Source: JBGPTK01 sp963797765 (lineage in GTDB: Bacteria > Acidobacteriota > Terriglobia > Acidiferrales > UBA7541). Taken from it: a stretch of 64,000 bases of DNA. A model generated the notes under the pieces. It had not been told where the DNA came from. It searched no databases and was given only the letters and a program-made list of their open reading frames with translations. Shown in pieces: positions 35,259 through 45,579 of the stretch. Position numbers and translations under genes: made by a program. The stretch covers positions 620,001 through 684,000 of the forward strand of contig CAWCQU010000004.1 of the NCBI GenBank assembly GCA_963797765.1, given 5' to 3'. The first letter of the stretch is position 1. Every line of letters starts with the position of its first letter.

Positions 35259-36092
35259 ATGATTACACGCGATCAAAAATACAGGACATTTCGGGCGCTG
35301 CATGAACGGCCCGGGATTTTTGTGATTCCGAATCCCTGGAATGCGGGTACCGCCAGAATTCTGACGGCCATGGGATTCGAAGCTCTTGCGACAACCAGCG
35401 CCGGGTTTGCTTTCTCCGACGGGCGGCGCGATTCCGCTGCCGGCGCGACTCGCGATGAGGTTTTGGCGAATGCGAAATCCATCGTGGACGCGACGGATTT
35501 GCCGGTCTCGGCCGATCTTGAGAATGGATATGGACGGTCGCCGGAACTGTGTGCAGCAACGATCCGGCTCGCATCGCAAACGGGCCTGGCCGGGGGATCG
35601 ATCGAGGATGCGACGGGCGATCCGAATGATCCGATCTATGAATTCCAGCTTGCGGTGGACCGGGTTGCGGCGGCGGCGAAAGCGGCCCGCGATTGCCAGT
35701 TCCTGTTGACGGCAAGGGCGGAGAATTTCCTTCATGGGCGCGGCGATCTGAATGACACTATCCGGCGATTGCAGGCTTTTGCGGAGGCCGGCGCTGACGT
35801 GTTGTATGCGCCAGGACTGCCGAGCCTGGAAGCCATCCGGTTGGTTTGTGCGGCGGTTTTTCCCAAGCCGGTGAATGTTTTGATGGGATTGAAAGGCGCC
35901 ACGTACTCAGTGGAAGAAATTGCCGCCGCCGGTGCAAAACGGATCAGCGTGGGCGGAGCTTTCGCGCGCGCCGCTCTGGGAGCGTTCATCCGGGCCGCGC
36001 GAGAGGTGAAAGAAAAAGGAACCTTTACCTTCGCAGCGGAGGCGATTCCCCATGCCGAGGTGAGCGCTTACATGGCGGACGGGAAGCGATAA
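35259..36092 (+). CDS. Isocitrate lyase/PEP mutase superfamily protein
   Basis: 277 residues of the ICL/PEPM family. Conserved elements: FVIPNPWNAGTARIL, ALATTSAGFAFSDGRRD, the metal-binding VSADLENGYG, GGSIEDATGD, FLLTARAENFLHGRGD and YAPGLPSLEAIRLV. The family breaks or rearranges C-C or C-P bonds next to a carboxylate (methylisocitrate lyase, PEP mutase, oxaloacetate hydrolase). The classical lyase cysteine motif KKCGH is not present, so it is not a canonical isocitrate or methylisocitrate lyase. Substrate unknown. It stands alone between a repeat and a convergent CMD gene. Confidence 0.85.
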   Translation: MITRDQKYRTFRALHERPGIFVIPNPWNAGTARILTAMGFEALATTSAGFAFSDGRRDSAAGATRDEVLANAKSIVDATDLPVSADLENGYGRSPELCAATIRLASQTGLAGGSIEDATGDPNDPIYEFQLAVDRVAAAAKAARDCQFLLTARAENFLHGRGDLNDTIRRLQAFAEAGADVLYAPGLPSLEAIRLVCAAVFPKPVNVLMGLKGATYSVEEIAAAGAKRISVGGAFARAALGAFIRAAREVKEKGTFTFAAEAIPHAEVSAYMADGKR

Positions 36093-36122
36093 ATTGCCAC
36101 GGCTAAGGCGCCGAGCGGCGGC

Positions 36123-36473
36123 TCAGGAATCCAGTCCCGGAATCTCGCGCATGCGCGCAAAGGCGCGCCGGACGTGGGGAATCACAATCGAACCGCCCAC
36201 GATGAGCGCGACATTCAAGGCGTCAATGATCTCCGCGCGCTTCCAGCCGACTTCGCCACATCGCACGATATGGTAGGTAATGCAGTCGTCGCAGCGAAGC
36301 ACGGCTGAGGCAACCAGCCCCAACAACTCCTTGGTGTTGGTCGGAAGCGGGCCGGGCTCATAAGCCTGGTGATCCAGCGCAAAGAAGCGCTTCATGCCCA
36401 GATGGTCGCTGCTATGAATTTCCTGGTTCATCTCGGCCCGAAATTTTTCAAATTCAGAAAGCGTATCCGCCAT
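36123..36473 (-). CDS. Carboxymuconolactone decarboxylase family protein (AhpD-like)
   Basis: 116 residues. The redox motif CDDCITYHIVRC (Cys-x2-Cys followed by His) is the AhpD/CMD active site; ELLGLVASAVLRC and RAEIIDALNVALIVGGS are the flanking conserved helices. Such proteins act as thiol peroxidase/disulfide reductases or gamma-carboxymuconolactone decarboxylases; the CxxC-x-x-H form favours the redox role. Convergent with the ICL/PEPM gene. Confidence 0.87.
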   Translation of the reverse strand: MADTLSEFEKFRAEMNQEIHSSDHLGMKRFFALDHQAYEPGPLPTNTKELLGLVASAVLRCDDCITYHIVRCGEVGWKRAEIIDALNVALIVGGSIVIPHVRRAFARMREIPGLDS

Positions 36474-36705
36474 TCGATCCTCCCGAGAGTATTTTCTTTT
36501 GCGCCGTTCTCGAGAACATACAATAGAGCTTCCTTCCGGTTTGCGCGATCAGAGTTTATTTTTCAGCCGGAAGTACGACCGGGAAATTTGCCGGCGAATC
36601 CGGGAAGCTCCGAAATCCTTGCTATTCATCGAATGCAAAGCAATAATTCATGCCTGATCCGGCGAGCGCAATCGAGCTTGCCAAAATTCCGTTGAGAGAA
36701 GACGA

Positions 36706-37473
36706 ATGAAAGGTGTTGTATTGGCGGGCGGAACCGGCAGCCGATTAAATCCGCTCACCCGAGTGACCAACAAACACCTGCTTCCCATTTACGATAAGCC
36801 GATGGTGTATTACCCCATCCAGACGCTTGTCAATGCCGGGATTGAAGAAATTCTTCTGGTCACCGGCGGGAAAAACGCAGGAGACTTTTTGCGTCTGCTT
36901 GGGAATGGCCGTGATTTCGGGCTGAAACATCTGAACTACACGTACCAGGAAGGCGAAGGCGGGATCGCGGACGCTCTGGGACTGGCCGAATACTTTGCGG
37001 GCGGCGAGCCAATCTGCGTCATTCTTGGCGACAACATTATTGAGAACAATATTTGCCAAGCGATTGAGAATTTCAAGAAACAGAAAGACGGCGCGAAGAT
37101 TATCTTGAAAGAAGTGACCGACGCGATTCGATTTGGCGTGGCAGAAATTCGCGGCCATCAAGTGATCGGAATTGAAGAGAAACCCAACGCTCCAAAATCA
37201 AATTATGCGGTGATCGGGATTTATCTTTACGACGCCACCGTGTTCCAAAAAATCCGGCGCCTGAAGCCTTCCGGGCGCGGAGAACTCGAAATTACCGACG
37301 TCAATAATTTTTATATCGACGAAGGAAAACTAACGTACGAAGTGCTGGATGGCTGGTGGACCGATGCCGGCACATTCGAATCTCTACTGCGCGCCAACAG
37401 TCTAGTAGCGGAAACCGGCGCGAATAAACTGAGCCCCACGATCCGCTCCGACCGGCAGGCAGTGATTCCATGA
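36706..37473 (+). CDS. rmlA: Glucose-1-phosphate thymidylyltransferase
   Basis: 255 residues; makes dTDP-glucose, first step to dTDP-L-rhamnose. The nucleotidyltransferase signature VLAGGTGSRLNPLTRVTNKH starts at residue 5; YDKPMVYYPIQTLVNAGI, VILGDNIIEN and EEKPNAPKSNYAVIGIYLYD follow. It is somewhat shorter than the usual 290 residues and has the form of the compact RmlA-like branch found next to rmlBCD in several phyla. It shares a four-base overlap with rmlB (ATGA), indicating one transcript. First gene of the rhamnose operon, which supplies the exopolysaccharide locus downstream. Confidence 0.92.
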   Translation: MKGVVLAGGTGSRLNPLTRVTNKHLLPIYDKPMVYYPIQTLVNAGIEEILLVTGGKNAGDFLRLLGNGRDFGLKHLNYTYQEGEGGIADALGLAEYFAGGEPICVILGDNIIENNICQAIENFKKQKDGAKIILKEVTDAIRFGVAEIRGHQVIGIEEKPNAPKSNYAVIGIYLYDATVFQKIRRLKPSGRGELEITDVNNFYIDEGKLTYEVLDGWWTDAGTFESLLRANSLVAETGANKLSPTIRSDRQAVIP

Positions 37474-38523
37474 AGCTTCTGGTTACGGGCGGTGCGGGCT
37501 TCATCGGCTCCAATTTCATCCGTCATGTTCTGGGCTACCGGTAAAGCCCATGAAATCGTCAATTTCGACAAGCTGACATATGCAGGGAATCTTGCCAACC
37601 TCACCACGGTGGCCGAGAACAAAGAGTATTGTTTCATTAAGGGTGACATCTGCGATGCAATTGCCGTAGAAGCGGCGATGACCGGCTGCGACGCCGTGGT
37701 TCATTTCGCGGCGGAATCGCACGTGGATCGCAGCATCTATGAACCGGGCGCCGCAATCGAAACGAACATCACCGGCACTTTTGTTCTGCTGCAGGTGGCA
37801 CGCAAGCTGGGAATCAAGCGCTTCGTTCATATTTCAACGGACGAAGTGTACGGCGATATTTCCGAGGGGGCCTTTGCGAAGGAAGATTCGCCCTTGCGGC
37901 CGAGCAGTCCTTATTCCGCTTCGAAGGCCAGCGCCGATTTATTGGTACTCTCCTACGTGCGAACGTATGAATTTCCCGGGCTGATTACCCGTTCATCGAA
38001 TAATTACGGACCGTATCAGTTTCCCGAGAAATTTCTGCCGCTGATGATCGCGAATGCCTTGGACAACAAATCGCTTCCGATTTATGGCGATGGAAAACAG
38101 CAGCGCGATTGGCTGCACGTCGAAGATAATTGCCGAGGGATTCTTGCGGTCCTCGAGCGGGGCCGCGTGGGAGAAAGCTACAACATCGGCGGATTAGACG
38201 TGGAAGAGAATTTGACGATGGCGCGGCGACTGCTTCAGACAATGAGCAAGCCGGAAACCTTGCTTTCCTACGTTAAAGATCGTCCCGGCCATGACCGCCG
38301 CTATGCACTGAATTGCGATAAGATTCAGCGCGAACTGGGATGGCAGCCGGCTATATCACTCGAACAAGGATTGCGTCAGACGATCGAGTGGTACCAACAG
38401 AATTCGGAATGGGTGGCCGATGTGCGTGGCGGCGCCTATCGAAGTTATTACGAAACGTATTATGAGAAACGCGATTCTTCACTCCACGCCATCGCTCGAT
38501 CCGGACCCAAAACGAATAGTTGA
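37470..38523 (+). CDS. rmlB: dTDP-glucose 4,6-dehydratase (one frame break)
   Basis: About 350 residues. The start ATG overlaps the rmlA stop. The first 24 residues (LLVTGGAGFIGSNFIRHVLGY) are in one frame and the rest (AHEIVNFDKLTYAGNLANL) in the next; one extra base at about 37540 accounts for this. Later motifs are RmlB-specific: FAAESHVDRSIYEP, HISTDEVYGDI, SPYSASKASADLL (Tyr-x3-Lys), RSSNNYGPYQFPEKF and RDWLHVEDNCRGI. It converts dTDP-glucose to the 4-keto-6-deoxy sugar. 84 bases before rmlC. Confidence 0.92.
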
Positions 38524-38607
38524 TTCCGGCTGGAGATTCTTATTCGGACCTTGGGCCTGAATTGTTTAAATCGAAGCAGCAATTATTTTCATAAGGATTG
38601 AGCCTTT

Positions 38608-39168
38608 TTGCAGCGATTCGAAACATCCCTTCCCGGCGTCTTGGAATTGCGACCCAAAGTATTCCGGGACGAGCGGGGGTTTTTTACGGAGACGTATCAC
38701 CGCGCAAAATTTGCCGAACTGGGCGTCAACGATTCGTTTGTCCAGGACAACCTTTCGCGTTCCGCCAAGGGCACTTTGCGTGGCCTTCATTACCAGTTGC
38801 AATATGCGCAGGCCAAACTTTGTTTTGTGGTGGAAGGGGAAGCCCTCGATATCGCCGTGGACATCCGCATGGGTTCGCCGCATTTCGGGAAGTGGACGCG
38901 CATGATTCTCTCGGCCGAAGCGCACAACCAGATTTACATTCCCCGCGGATTCGCACACGGGTTTCTGGCCCTGACGGAGAGTGTCCAGTTCGTTTACAAG
39001 TGCAGTGAATATTATGCTCCGGCGGACGAGCGCGGAATCGCGTGGAACGATCCACAACTGAATATTTCCTGGGAAGTGGACCGTCCACTGGTTTCCGGAA
39101 AAGATTCCAAGCTTCCCCATCTTGCCGATGTGCCGCATGAATTCCTGCCGCGATATGGCGGCCCATGA
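38608..39168 (+). CDS. rmlC: dTDP-4-dehydrorhamnose 3,5-epimerase
   Basis: 186 residues of a cupin-fold epimerase: LELRPKVFRDERGFFTETYH, the catalytic LRGLHYQ segment with its His, IAVDIRMGSPHFGKW and YIPRGFAHGFLALTES are all RmlC signatures. It inverts C3 and C5 of the 4-keto sugar. The start is TTG at 38608 (QRFETSLPGV), with AAGGA about ten bases upstream; no ATG fits. Its stop overlaps the rmlD start (ATGA). Confidence 0.92.
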   Translation: MQRFETSLPGVLELRPKVFRDERGFFTETYHRAKFAELGVNDSFVQDNLSRSAKGTLRGLHYQLQYAQAKLCFVVEGEALDIAVDIRMGSPHFGKWTRMILSAEAHNQIYIPRGFAHGFLALTESVQFVYKCSEYYAPADERGIAWNDPQLNISWEVDRPLVSGKDSKLPHLADVPHEFLPRYGGP

Positions 39169-40133
39169 TGGCTAAAATATTGCTGGCGGGAAAAACCGGG
39201 CAAGTGGGCGGAGAACTCGCGCTTCTCCTTCCTCATATCGCCGAAGTGGCGGCCTTCGACCGGCAGCATTTGGATTTCTCGAAACCGGAAGAGATTCGCC
39301 GCGTGATTCGAGAAGTCCGGCCGCAGATCATCGTCAATGCGACTGCGTATAATGCCGTCGACCAGGCGGAGCAGGAAGAAACGCTGGCCAGAGCGATCAA
39401 TACCGATGCTCTGGCACTGATGGCGGAAGAAGCCAAAAAGATTGGCGCGGGCCTGGTTCACTATTCCACCGACTACGTATTCGATGGTTTGAAAAAATCG
39501 CCTTACCGGGAAGATGACGCTCCGAATCCACTCAACCGTTACGCAAAATCGAAGCTGGACGGCGAAAATGCCATTCGTGAATCCGGTGTTGCCTACCTTA
39601 TCTTCCGAGTGGCGTGGGTCTATGGCACGCGCGGCAGCAATTTTGTGCTGACGATTCTCCGCCTGGCATCCGAGCGGGAAGAATTGAAAATCGTAAGCGA
39701 TCAAATCGGCACGCCCACCTGGAGCCTGGGGATTGCAGCGGCGACAACGGAGATACTGAGACACCATTTCGACCAATCGCGCAAACAATTTAATTTGGCA
39801 AAATCGAGCGGCGTTTATCATATGACCGCGGGCGGTCAAACTTCCCGGTATGAATTCGCGAAAGCAATTCTGGAGCATGCCGCGAGGGAAAATCCAAGCT
39901 TGCCCTGGTTTGCCGCGGCGACCGGGGGACGTCCCATCATCGCCCGCCGCGTGATTCCGATTTTGACGGCGGATTATCCAACGCCAGCCAGGCGGCCCAT
40001 CTATACAGTTCTCGACAGTTCCCGTCTGCTGCACCGGTTCGGCATTCAGTTCCCTGATTGGCGGACACAACTCCGCAACGTCTTCACGGGCCGGCCGCAA
40101 TCTTTTCAAGATCCAAAGCCACTCGTTCAGTGA
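39165..40133 (+). CDS. rmlD: dTDP-4-dehydrorhamnose reductase
   Basis: 322 residues; NAD(P)H-dependent last step to dTDP-L-rhamnose. Motifs: ILLAGKTGQVGGELALLL (nucleotide binding), NATAYNAVDQAEQE, HYSTDYVFDGLKKSPYREDD, NRYAKSKLDGE (Tyr-x3-Lys) and FRVAWVYGTRGSNFVLTI. Overlaps rmlC by four bases (or starts one codon later at the second ATG). It is the last gene of the rml operon; the 673-base gap that follows separates it from the exopolysaccharide regulators. Confidence 0.92.
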   Translation: MMAKILLAGKTGQVGGELALLLPHIAEVAAFDRQHLDFSKPEEIRRVIREVRPQIIVNATAYNAVDQAEQEETLARAINTDALALMAEEAKKIGAGLVHYSTDYVFDGLKKSPYREDDAPNPLNRYAKSKLDGENAIRESGVAYLIFRVAWVYGTRGSNFVLTILRLASEREELKIVSDQIGTPTWSLGIAAATTEILRHHFDQSRKQFNLAKSSGVYHMTAGGQTSRYEFAKAILEHAARENPSLPWFAAATGGRPIIARRVIPILTADYPTPARRPIYTVLDSSRLLHRFGIQFPDWRTQLRNVFTGRPQSFQDPKPLVQ

Positions 40134-40507
40134 CTAATGTTAGTTCCCTTCCTCTTCTCTTCAAAACCATATCGATAAGCTATGTCCAGGCGCGATTCGG
40201 ACTAGGAGCAGAATCCTCCGACGCCGCTGCTTTTGCGGGCTCACGAATGGCTCTGCGCCTAACTGCCGTCCCACCGGCCGGGATGTCCGTCTCGTGCGGC
40301 GCGTAGCCTCTCAGGAGCGGTACCTGTCAGACAAGCTTCACGAATATCCTCAATTAGCCACTCATTGAAATGGGCAAAATCGATATTCTAAGCGAGGCAG
40401 CTAGCTTTCAGCACTTAGGGGCATATTTGAGAACAGCCGCGAGCAGGGCTGCCAGAGTCAGGCCCCGGATAACACAGTACTCACCCTAAGAGATACATGC
40501 TTTACTG

Positions 40508-40513
40508 TATAAT
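40508..40513 (+). promoter_or_regulatory. Candidate -10 box in the 673-base gap before the exopolysaccharide locus
   Basis: TATAAT, a perfect -10, lies 294 bases before the LuxR-type regulator with no good -35 at the usual distance. The gap 40134-40806 is AT-richer than its surroundings and likely contains the main promoter and leader of the locus, but I recognise no other element in it. Confidence 0.3.
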
Positions 40514-40806
40514 TTAGTCTACCGTTAAGTCCCCTAGTGATAGTAGAATAGAGCTTGGACGCGCGGTCGGGCTAGGACGGGATTTTCGGAGTTTTTGACT
40601 CGCTCCCGGCAGTCAAGCGTCAAAGAACTTGACCAGAGGGGTCTCGCGCGATAGCGCTAATGGAGTGCTTTTTTGGGTGGGCTTAGCGCCTGGAGATTTG
40701 AAGTCTTTGGCCCATATTGTATATAGTTAGTGTTTCTGACCCAGATCCCTCACCGGACCTAATATCCCCAGCCGTAACTACTTATCAATGAGGGGGGCAA
40801 TTCTAG

Positions 40807-41457
40807 ATGGATGGTACAGTTAACGTCTTCCTTCTCGCGGAGAACCGTCTTCTGCGCGAAGCGCTTGCAAAAATGATGAAAAAAAAGGCCGACGTGTGCG
40901 TTGTGGGCGATTCTGCCTATTGTTTGCAGGCTCTCGAACAGATTGTTGCTGCCGGACCGGACGTGTTAGTGCTCGACTCGGCTATGTATCTGGCTGATCA
41001 GGAGTTCCTGCAAGAAATCCGCCGCCTTCTTACCGATCTAAAGTTGTTGATGATTGGCATGGACTCCGACGATCAAATTTTCCTGCAAGCAATTCGTGCC
41101 GGCGCCGTCGGGTATGTTTTGAAGGACGCCTCGGCCACAGATGTCATCAGTGCGATTCGCGCTGTGGCACAAGGCGAAGGCGTTTGTCCGCCCAAACTAT
41201 GCCGATTTCTGTTCGAGCAGGTGGCCCAACAATCAACGGAAAGTTTTACGACGAAGGTCAGACTGCAGGATGGACTGACGCGCCGGGAGCAGCAACTCGT
41301 TCCATTAATTGCACAGGGGCTCACGAACAAAGAGATCGCCAAGCAGCTAAATCTATCGGAACAAACTATTAAGAATCACATTCATCGAATCATACAGAAA
41401 GTAGGCAGCCATGATCGCATGTCAGTGGGTGAATGGTATCTGAGGGCCGTGCAATAG
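40807..41457 (+). CDS. LuxR/NarL-type response regulator with altered acidic pocket
   Basis: 216 residues. Receiver domain (1-120) with the phospho-acceptor region VLVLDSAMY and the Lys of GYVLKDASATDV, but the usual acidic pair at the N-terminus is replaced (FLLAENRLLREAL), so metal-dependent phosphorylation may be weak. The C-terminal LuxR HTH is standard: LTRREQQLVPLIAQGLTNKE and LSEQTIKNHIHRI. No sensor kinase is adjacent. As the first gene before the export proteins it is a plausible regulator of the exopolysaccharide locus. Confidence 0.85.
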   Translation: MDGTVNVFLLAENRLLREALAKMMKKKADVCVVGDSAYCLQALEQIVAAGPDVLVLDSAMYLADQEFLQEIRRLLTDLKLLMIGMDSDDQIFLQAIRAGAVGYVLKDASATDVISAIRAVAQGEGVCPPKLCRFLFEQVAQQSTESFTTKVRLQDGLTRREQQLVPLIAQGLTNKEIAKQLNLSEQTIKNHIHRIIQKVGSHDRMSVGEWYLRAVQ

Positions 41458-41650
41458 ACACGCTGTTTCTAACAATTCAAAATAGGTACCTAGTTAGTAC
41501 CGGGCAGGTACTTTATAGTACCGGCAGAAATATAGTGCGCTCTAAATTCAGTGTCAAATTCTCGAAATTCCTTGTCCTGGAACTGGACCACAATTGAACC
41601 TTGGCCATTTTTGTTCTCCTGCCATACTGACGGGACAAGGAGAGCGCGCC

Positions 41651-42028
41651 TTGAAGAAAATCAGAGTGGTTGTAGCGAATCGCCCCCGCCTGATGAGAGA
41701 ACTCGTCCTGGCCACCATATCCGACCAACCCGACATAGAAATTGTAGGCGAGGCTTCGGATGAAGCCGCGATACTGGATTCGATCGAGCATCTGCAGCCC
41801 GACTTTCTGGTGGTTTCGCTGGATGAAACGGACGAGCGTCCGGCCATCTGCGATTTCGTGCTGGAGAAGTTTCCAGGCTTGAAGGTTCTGGCAATCGCCC
41901 CGGACCGCAATAGCACTATCTTCTATTGGGCGTCATTCGACATTCACTCCAATCGCGTTCAGGCCTCGGAAGAAGGCGTATTGAAAGCCATCCGGGGAAG
42001 TTCGCCGGTTCTTGGGAGCCAACAGTGA
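41651..42028 (+). CDS. Divergent stand-alone receiver-like protein
   Basis: About 125 residues with a receiver-like fold: IRVVVANRPRLMRELVLATI, IVGEASDEAAILDSIEHLQPDFLVVSLDET and LKVLAIAPDRN, but the acidic pair (here AN) is missing and the Lys near the end is not evident. It therefore may sense or bind through the fold without phosphorylation. The start is TTG at 41651 after AAGGAGA. Its stop overlaps a GTG start of the export gene by four bases, so the two are translationally coupled. A plain OmpR-type output domain is absent. Confidence 0.7.
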   Translation: MKKIRVVVANRPRLMRELVLATISDQPDIEIVGEASDEAAILDSIEHLQPDFLVVSLDETDERPAICDFVLEKFPGLKVLAIAPDRNSTIFYWASFDIHSNRVQASEEGVLKAIRGSSPVLGSQQ

Positions 42029-45000
42029 ATTTGAGTATGTTTGGTTTCAATTTTGCCGAATGGATGCTCGTTCGACGGACAGAATGCGTCGCGCTCGCTT
42101 TCGCTCTTCTCTTGTTTGCCGGGGTGTCTTCTGCCAATGCACAACAAGCGCCAGAACAGCAATCACAACCACGGGACCAGATGACTCGGCCTCCTTCATC
42201 CGATCTGATGAAGGAGAACCTGGGAAAAGTGGCGGCTTCCGGCGGGCAGATCAAAGCCGTCCTGGTAAAAGATCCCGGAATCATGGTCGAGTTGAAGACC
42301 TGGATTGCCAAAGACGCAGCCGATCATGGACAAATCGTGATCGATTCGGAGTTGACCGACCAGGCGATCTTCGATCGCCTGATCTGGGACGTGCAATTCC
42401 GCTCGATCGCCACGCGCTTGTTGCAGCGGTATGGCTATCTGCTTCCAACGGTGAATCCTGATTCCGATCTGGGGAAACAGCAAGACCTGATCATGAAAGA
42501 ACGCGCGCTTCAATACGCGAAATCCGAGGAGGAAGCCAGGTCGAACCGGAACCAGGGACGAGAAGATCAAACGGGGCTTGAACGCGCAGGAACGTGTGAT
42601 CCGCAACTCGATCGAGACTGCGACACGGAGAATCCGCGCCAACAGCAGGGATCTCGAACACAAAGAACCCGCTCACAATCTCAAGGAGCAGAACCGCAAC
42701 AGAATGGCGCGCCTGGCACCGAAAGGCAGGGCCAGCCGCAGCGCAGGCAAGTGCCGAATTATCCGCAAGACGAGATGGAAGCAAGCAATCCTCAGCTCAC
42801 ACAAACCGCAGCGGCGCCGCGGGCGCGCTGGGTTCACGCGCGGGACAGATTGCTGGCGGACCGCTGCCCTTCTCCAGCGAACCCGACTTGAGCGGCCTTT
42901 CCGGCTTAGCGGACGGGCTCGGCGGAATGAATCCATCCAATGAGCGGGAGCGGCTTTCGACTGCGAATCCGCGCGAAACGGAATTCAATAATCATAATTC
43001 TTCGCGGGCCGGAGAATCGCAATTAAAAAGGCCGCGAGGCGAAACGGAATTGGTAAATGGAATGGTTCGCCGGCCCAACCCATATTCCGAAATTCCTTCG
43101 CTCTACGACATGTACTTGCAGGCGCCCGAGCGTCCGCGGCGCATGGAGCGCTTCGGGATTGACGTCTTTAGCGACGGTACTCGAGATTCCAACATGATCC
43201 CGATGGATCTTCCTGTAGGTCCTGATTATGTGGTGGGGCCGGGGGATAGCCTGACGATCAACTTGTGGGGCGGAGTGTCACAACGGATCTACCGGACCGT
43301 TGACCGCGAGGGGCGGGTATCGCTTCCGGAAGCGGGGCCGGTTCTAGTGAGCGGAAGAACTCTGGGCGATGTGCAGCAATCGGTGCAGCAGATCTTGCGC
43401 ACCCAATTTCGCGATGTTTCAGCCGACATCTCGCTGACCCGGCTACGGACGATCCGCGTATACGTGGTTGGCGACGTGGAGCGGGCGGGAGCTTACGACA
43501 TCAGTTCCCTTTCGACTCCGCTCAACGCACTGTTTGAAGCGGGCGGCCCGACGGACCGCGGATCCCTGCGGACTGTCCAGCACTTTCGCGGCAAGAAGCT
43601 TGTGCAGGAAGTGGACATTTACGATCTCCTTTTGCACGGAGTGAAGGACGGTATCCTGCCGCTTGAAAACGGCGACACGGTATTAGTGCCGCCCATCCGC
43701 GGACAGGTGACGGTGGAAGGGATGGTCCGCCGGCCCTCCCTGTATGAACTGAATGGAGAAAAAGATCTGGCCCAGGTTCTGGAATTGGCGGGAGGAATTC
43801 TGCCCGCCGCCACCCTGCGCCATATTGAAGTGCAGCGCCTGATCGCTCACGAAAAACATACCATGCTGAGCGTGGATATTCCGGAAGTAGAAGATGCGGA
43901 TTTTGTGCAGAAGAAACTGGAAGCGTTTGCGATTCAAGATGGAGACACGATCCGGATTTTCCCAATCGCTTCCTACAATCAGGATATCGTTTATCTGGAA
44001 GGCCACGTATTGCGCCCGGGCCGATATTCCTACCGGAAGGGCATGAAGATTACCGATCTCGTATCCGGTTACAAGGATCTGCTGCCGGAACCTTCCGCGA
44101 AATATGCCGAGATCGTCCGGCTGAATGCGCCGGACTTCCGTCCGAGTGTGGTCGGCTTTGATCTGGCTGCCGCGCTTTCGAATCCAGCGACTGCCCCAAC
44201 GCTCGAGCCGATGGACACCATCCGGATTTACGGCCGATTCGATTTGCAGAGCCCGCCCACGGTTTCCGTGCTGGGCGAAGTTCGTTCGCCGGGAACATAC
44301 AACACGCCCGGCCAGATTCATCTTGTGGGACGCGATCATTCTGGCCGGAGGCCTGACGCCGGATTCACAAACGGACAACGTGCAGGTGTTTCAATATCTG
44401 CCCGACAGCCAACTCAAGATCCTGAGCGTAAACCTGAACGACGCGCGGGACGGTAAGCCGCTCGACAATATTCTGCTCGAGTCTCGTGACCGAGTTGTGG
44501 TCCACAAGAATCTAGCTCAGGTCGATCCCGCAACAGTCATCATCCAGGGAGAAGTGGGAAGGCCCGGCCGTTATCCGCTCACTACAAATCTGACAGTGGC
44601 TGATCTGATTCGCGTGGCGGGGGGCGCCAAAAGAAGCGCTTCTTTACAAAACGCGGACCTGACGCGTTCCATCGAAGATGTGAACAAAACGCCGCAACAT
44701 CAGAACGTCAATGTGGAGGCGGCCCTCGCTGGCGACAAGACCGCGGATGTGCCGTTAAACAACGGCGATGTTCTGACCATTCCCCAACTCCCGGGATGGA
44801 ACGACCTGGGCGCCACCATCGTTGTCCGTGGCGAGGTGACCAACCCGGGAACTTATGGAATTCATCCCGGCGACCGGCTCAGCACCATCCTGAAGCTGGC
44901 CGGAGGTTATCAGCCGGACTCGTATCCCTACGGAGCTGTGCTGGAGCGAACGCAGGTGCGAGAGATGGAAGAACGAACTCACGCGGAATTAATGCAGCGG

Positions 45001-45570
45001 GTGAAGGCGGCGCAGACGGAATTGGTGACAAGTGAAAAGACGGAAGTTGATCCGGACAAGAAAAAGGCCGACGCCGTGGCCTTCGCGCAATGGCAAGTCA
45101 CACTGGAAACTTTGGCGAATAACCCACCGGCCGGGCGCGTAACGATTCGGATCTCTTCCGATATCCAACACTGGGAAAATACTCCTCAAGATATTACCGT
45201 TCGTGCGGGCGATGTCCTGATCATTCCCAAGAGGCCTAACTACGTGATGGTGATGGGACAGGTCTACAACCCCACCGCGATCTCCTATCGGCCCGGAAGG
45301 AGCGCTCGGTGGTATCTGAGCCAGGCGGGGGGAGCCACGAATCTCGCAAATAAGAAGGCAATCTTCGCCATCCGTGCCGATGGAACTGTTCTCGGCACGC
45401 AATCCGGGTTTTTCTCCGGCGATTCGCTCTCAGCAGTATTGCAGCCGGGAGACTCCGTGATAGTTCCGGAAAAGGCATTGGGAAGCGGGATCACGTGGAA
45501 GGACACGCTGCAAACGGCCCAAATCGTTTCGGCTATCGCGCAAACGTTGGTGATCGCGGTACGGTTCTAA
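42025..45570 (+). CDS. SLBB-domain polysaccharide export protein (two frame breaks)
   Basis: About 1180 residues, far larger than Wza (about 380). A signal peptide (VALAFALLLFAGVSSANAQ) is followed by a helical/Q-R-rich N-terminal region of about 270 residues, then a Poly_export domain (YVVGPGDSLTINLWGG, the family signature) and a chain of SLBB beta-grasp domains (for example VYVVGDVERAGAYDI, VTVEGMVRRPSLYELNG, VYLEGHVLRPGRYS, VSVLGEVRSPGTYN, VIIQGEVGRPGRYPL). It should form the outer-membrane or periplasmic export channel. Breaks lie at about 42830 (G-run one base short) and 44331 (one extra G); both segments continue the same domain pattern. Start is GTG 42025 or ATG 42037. Its length suggests a long periplasmic channel replacing several proteins. 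Confidence 0.85.
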
Positions 45571-45579
45571 AGGCCATGG

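Noticed and set aside
40134..40806. tRNA or small RNA gene in the long gap before the exopolysaccharide regulators
   Set aside because: No cloverleaf, GTTCRANYC box or clear sRNA terminator could be found.
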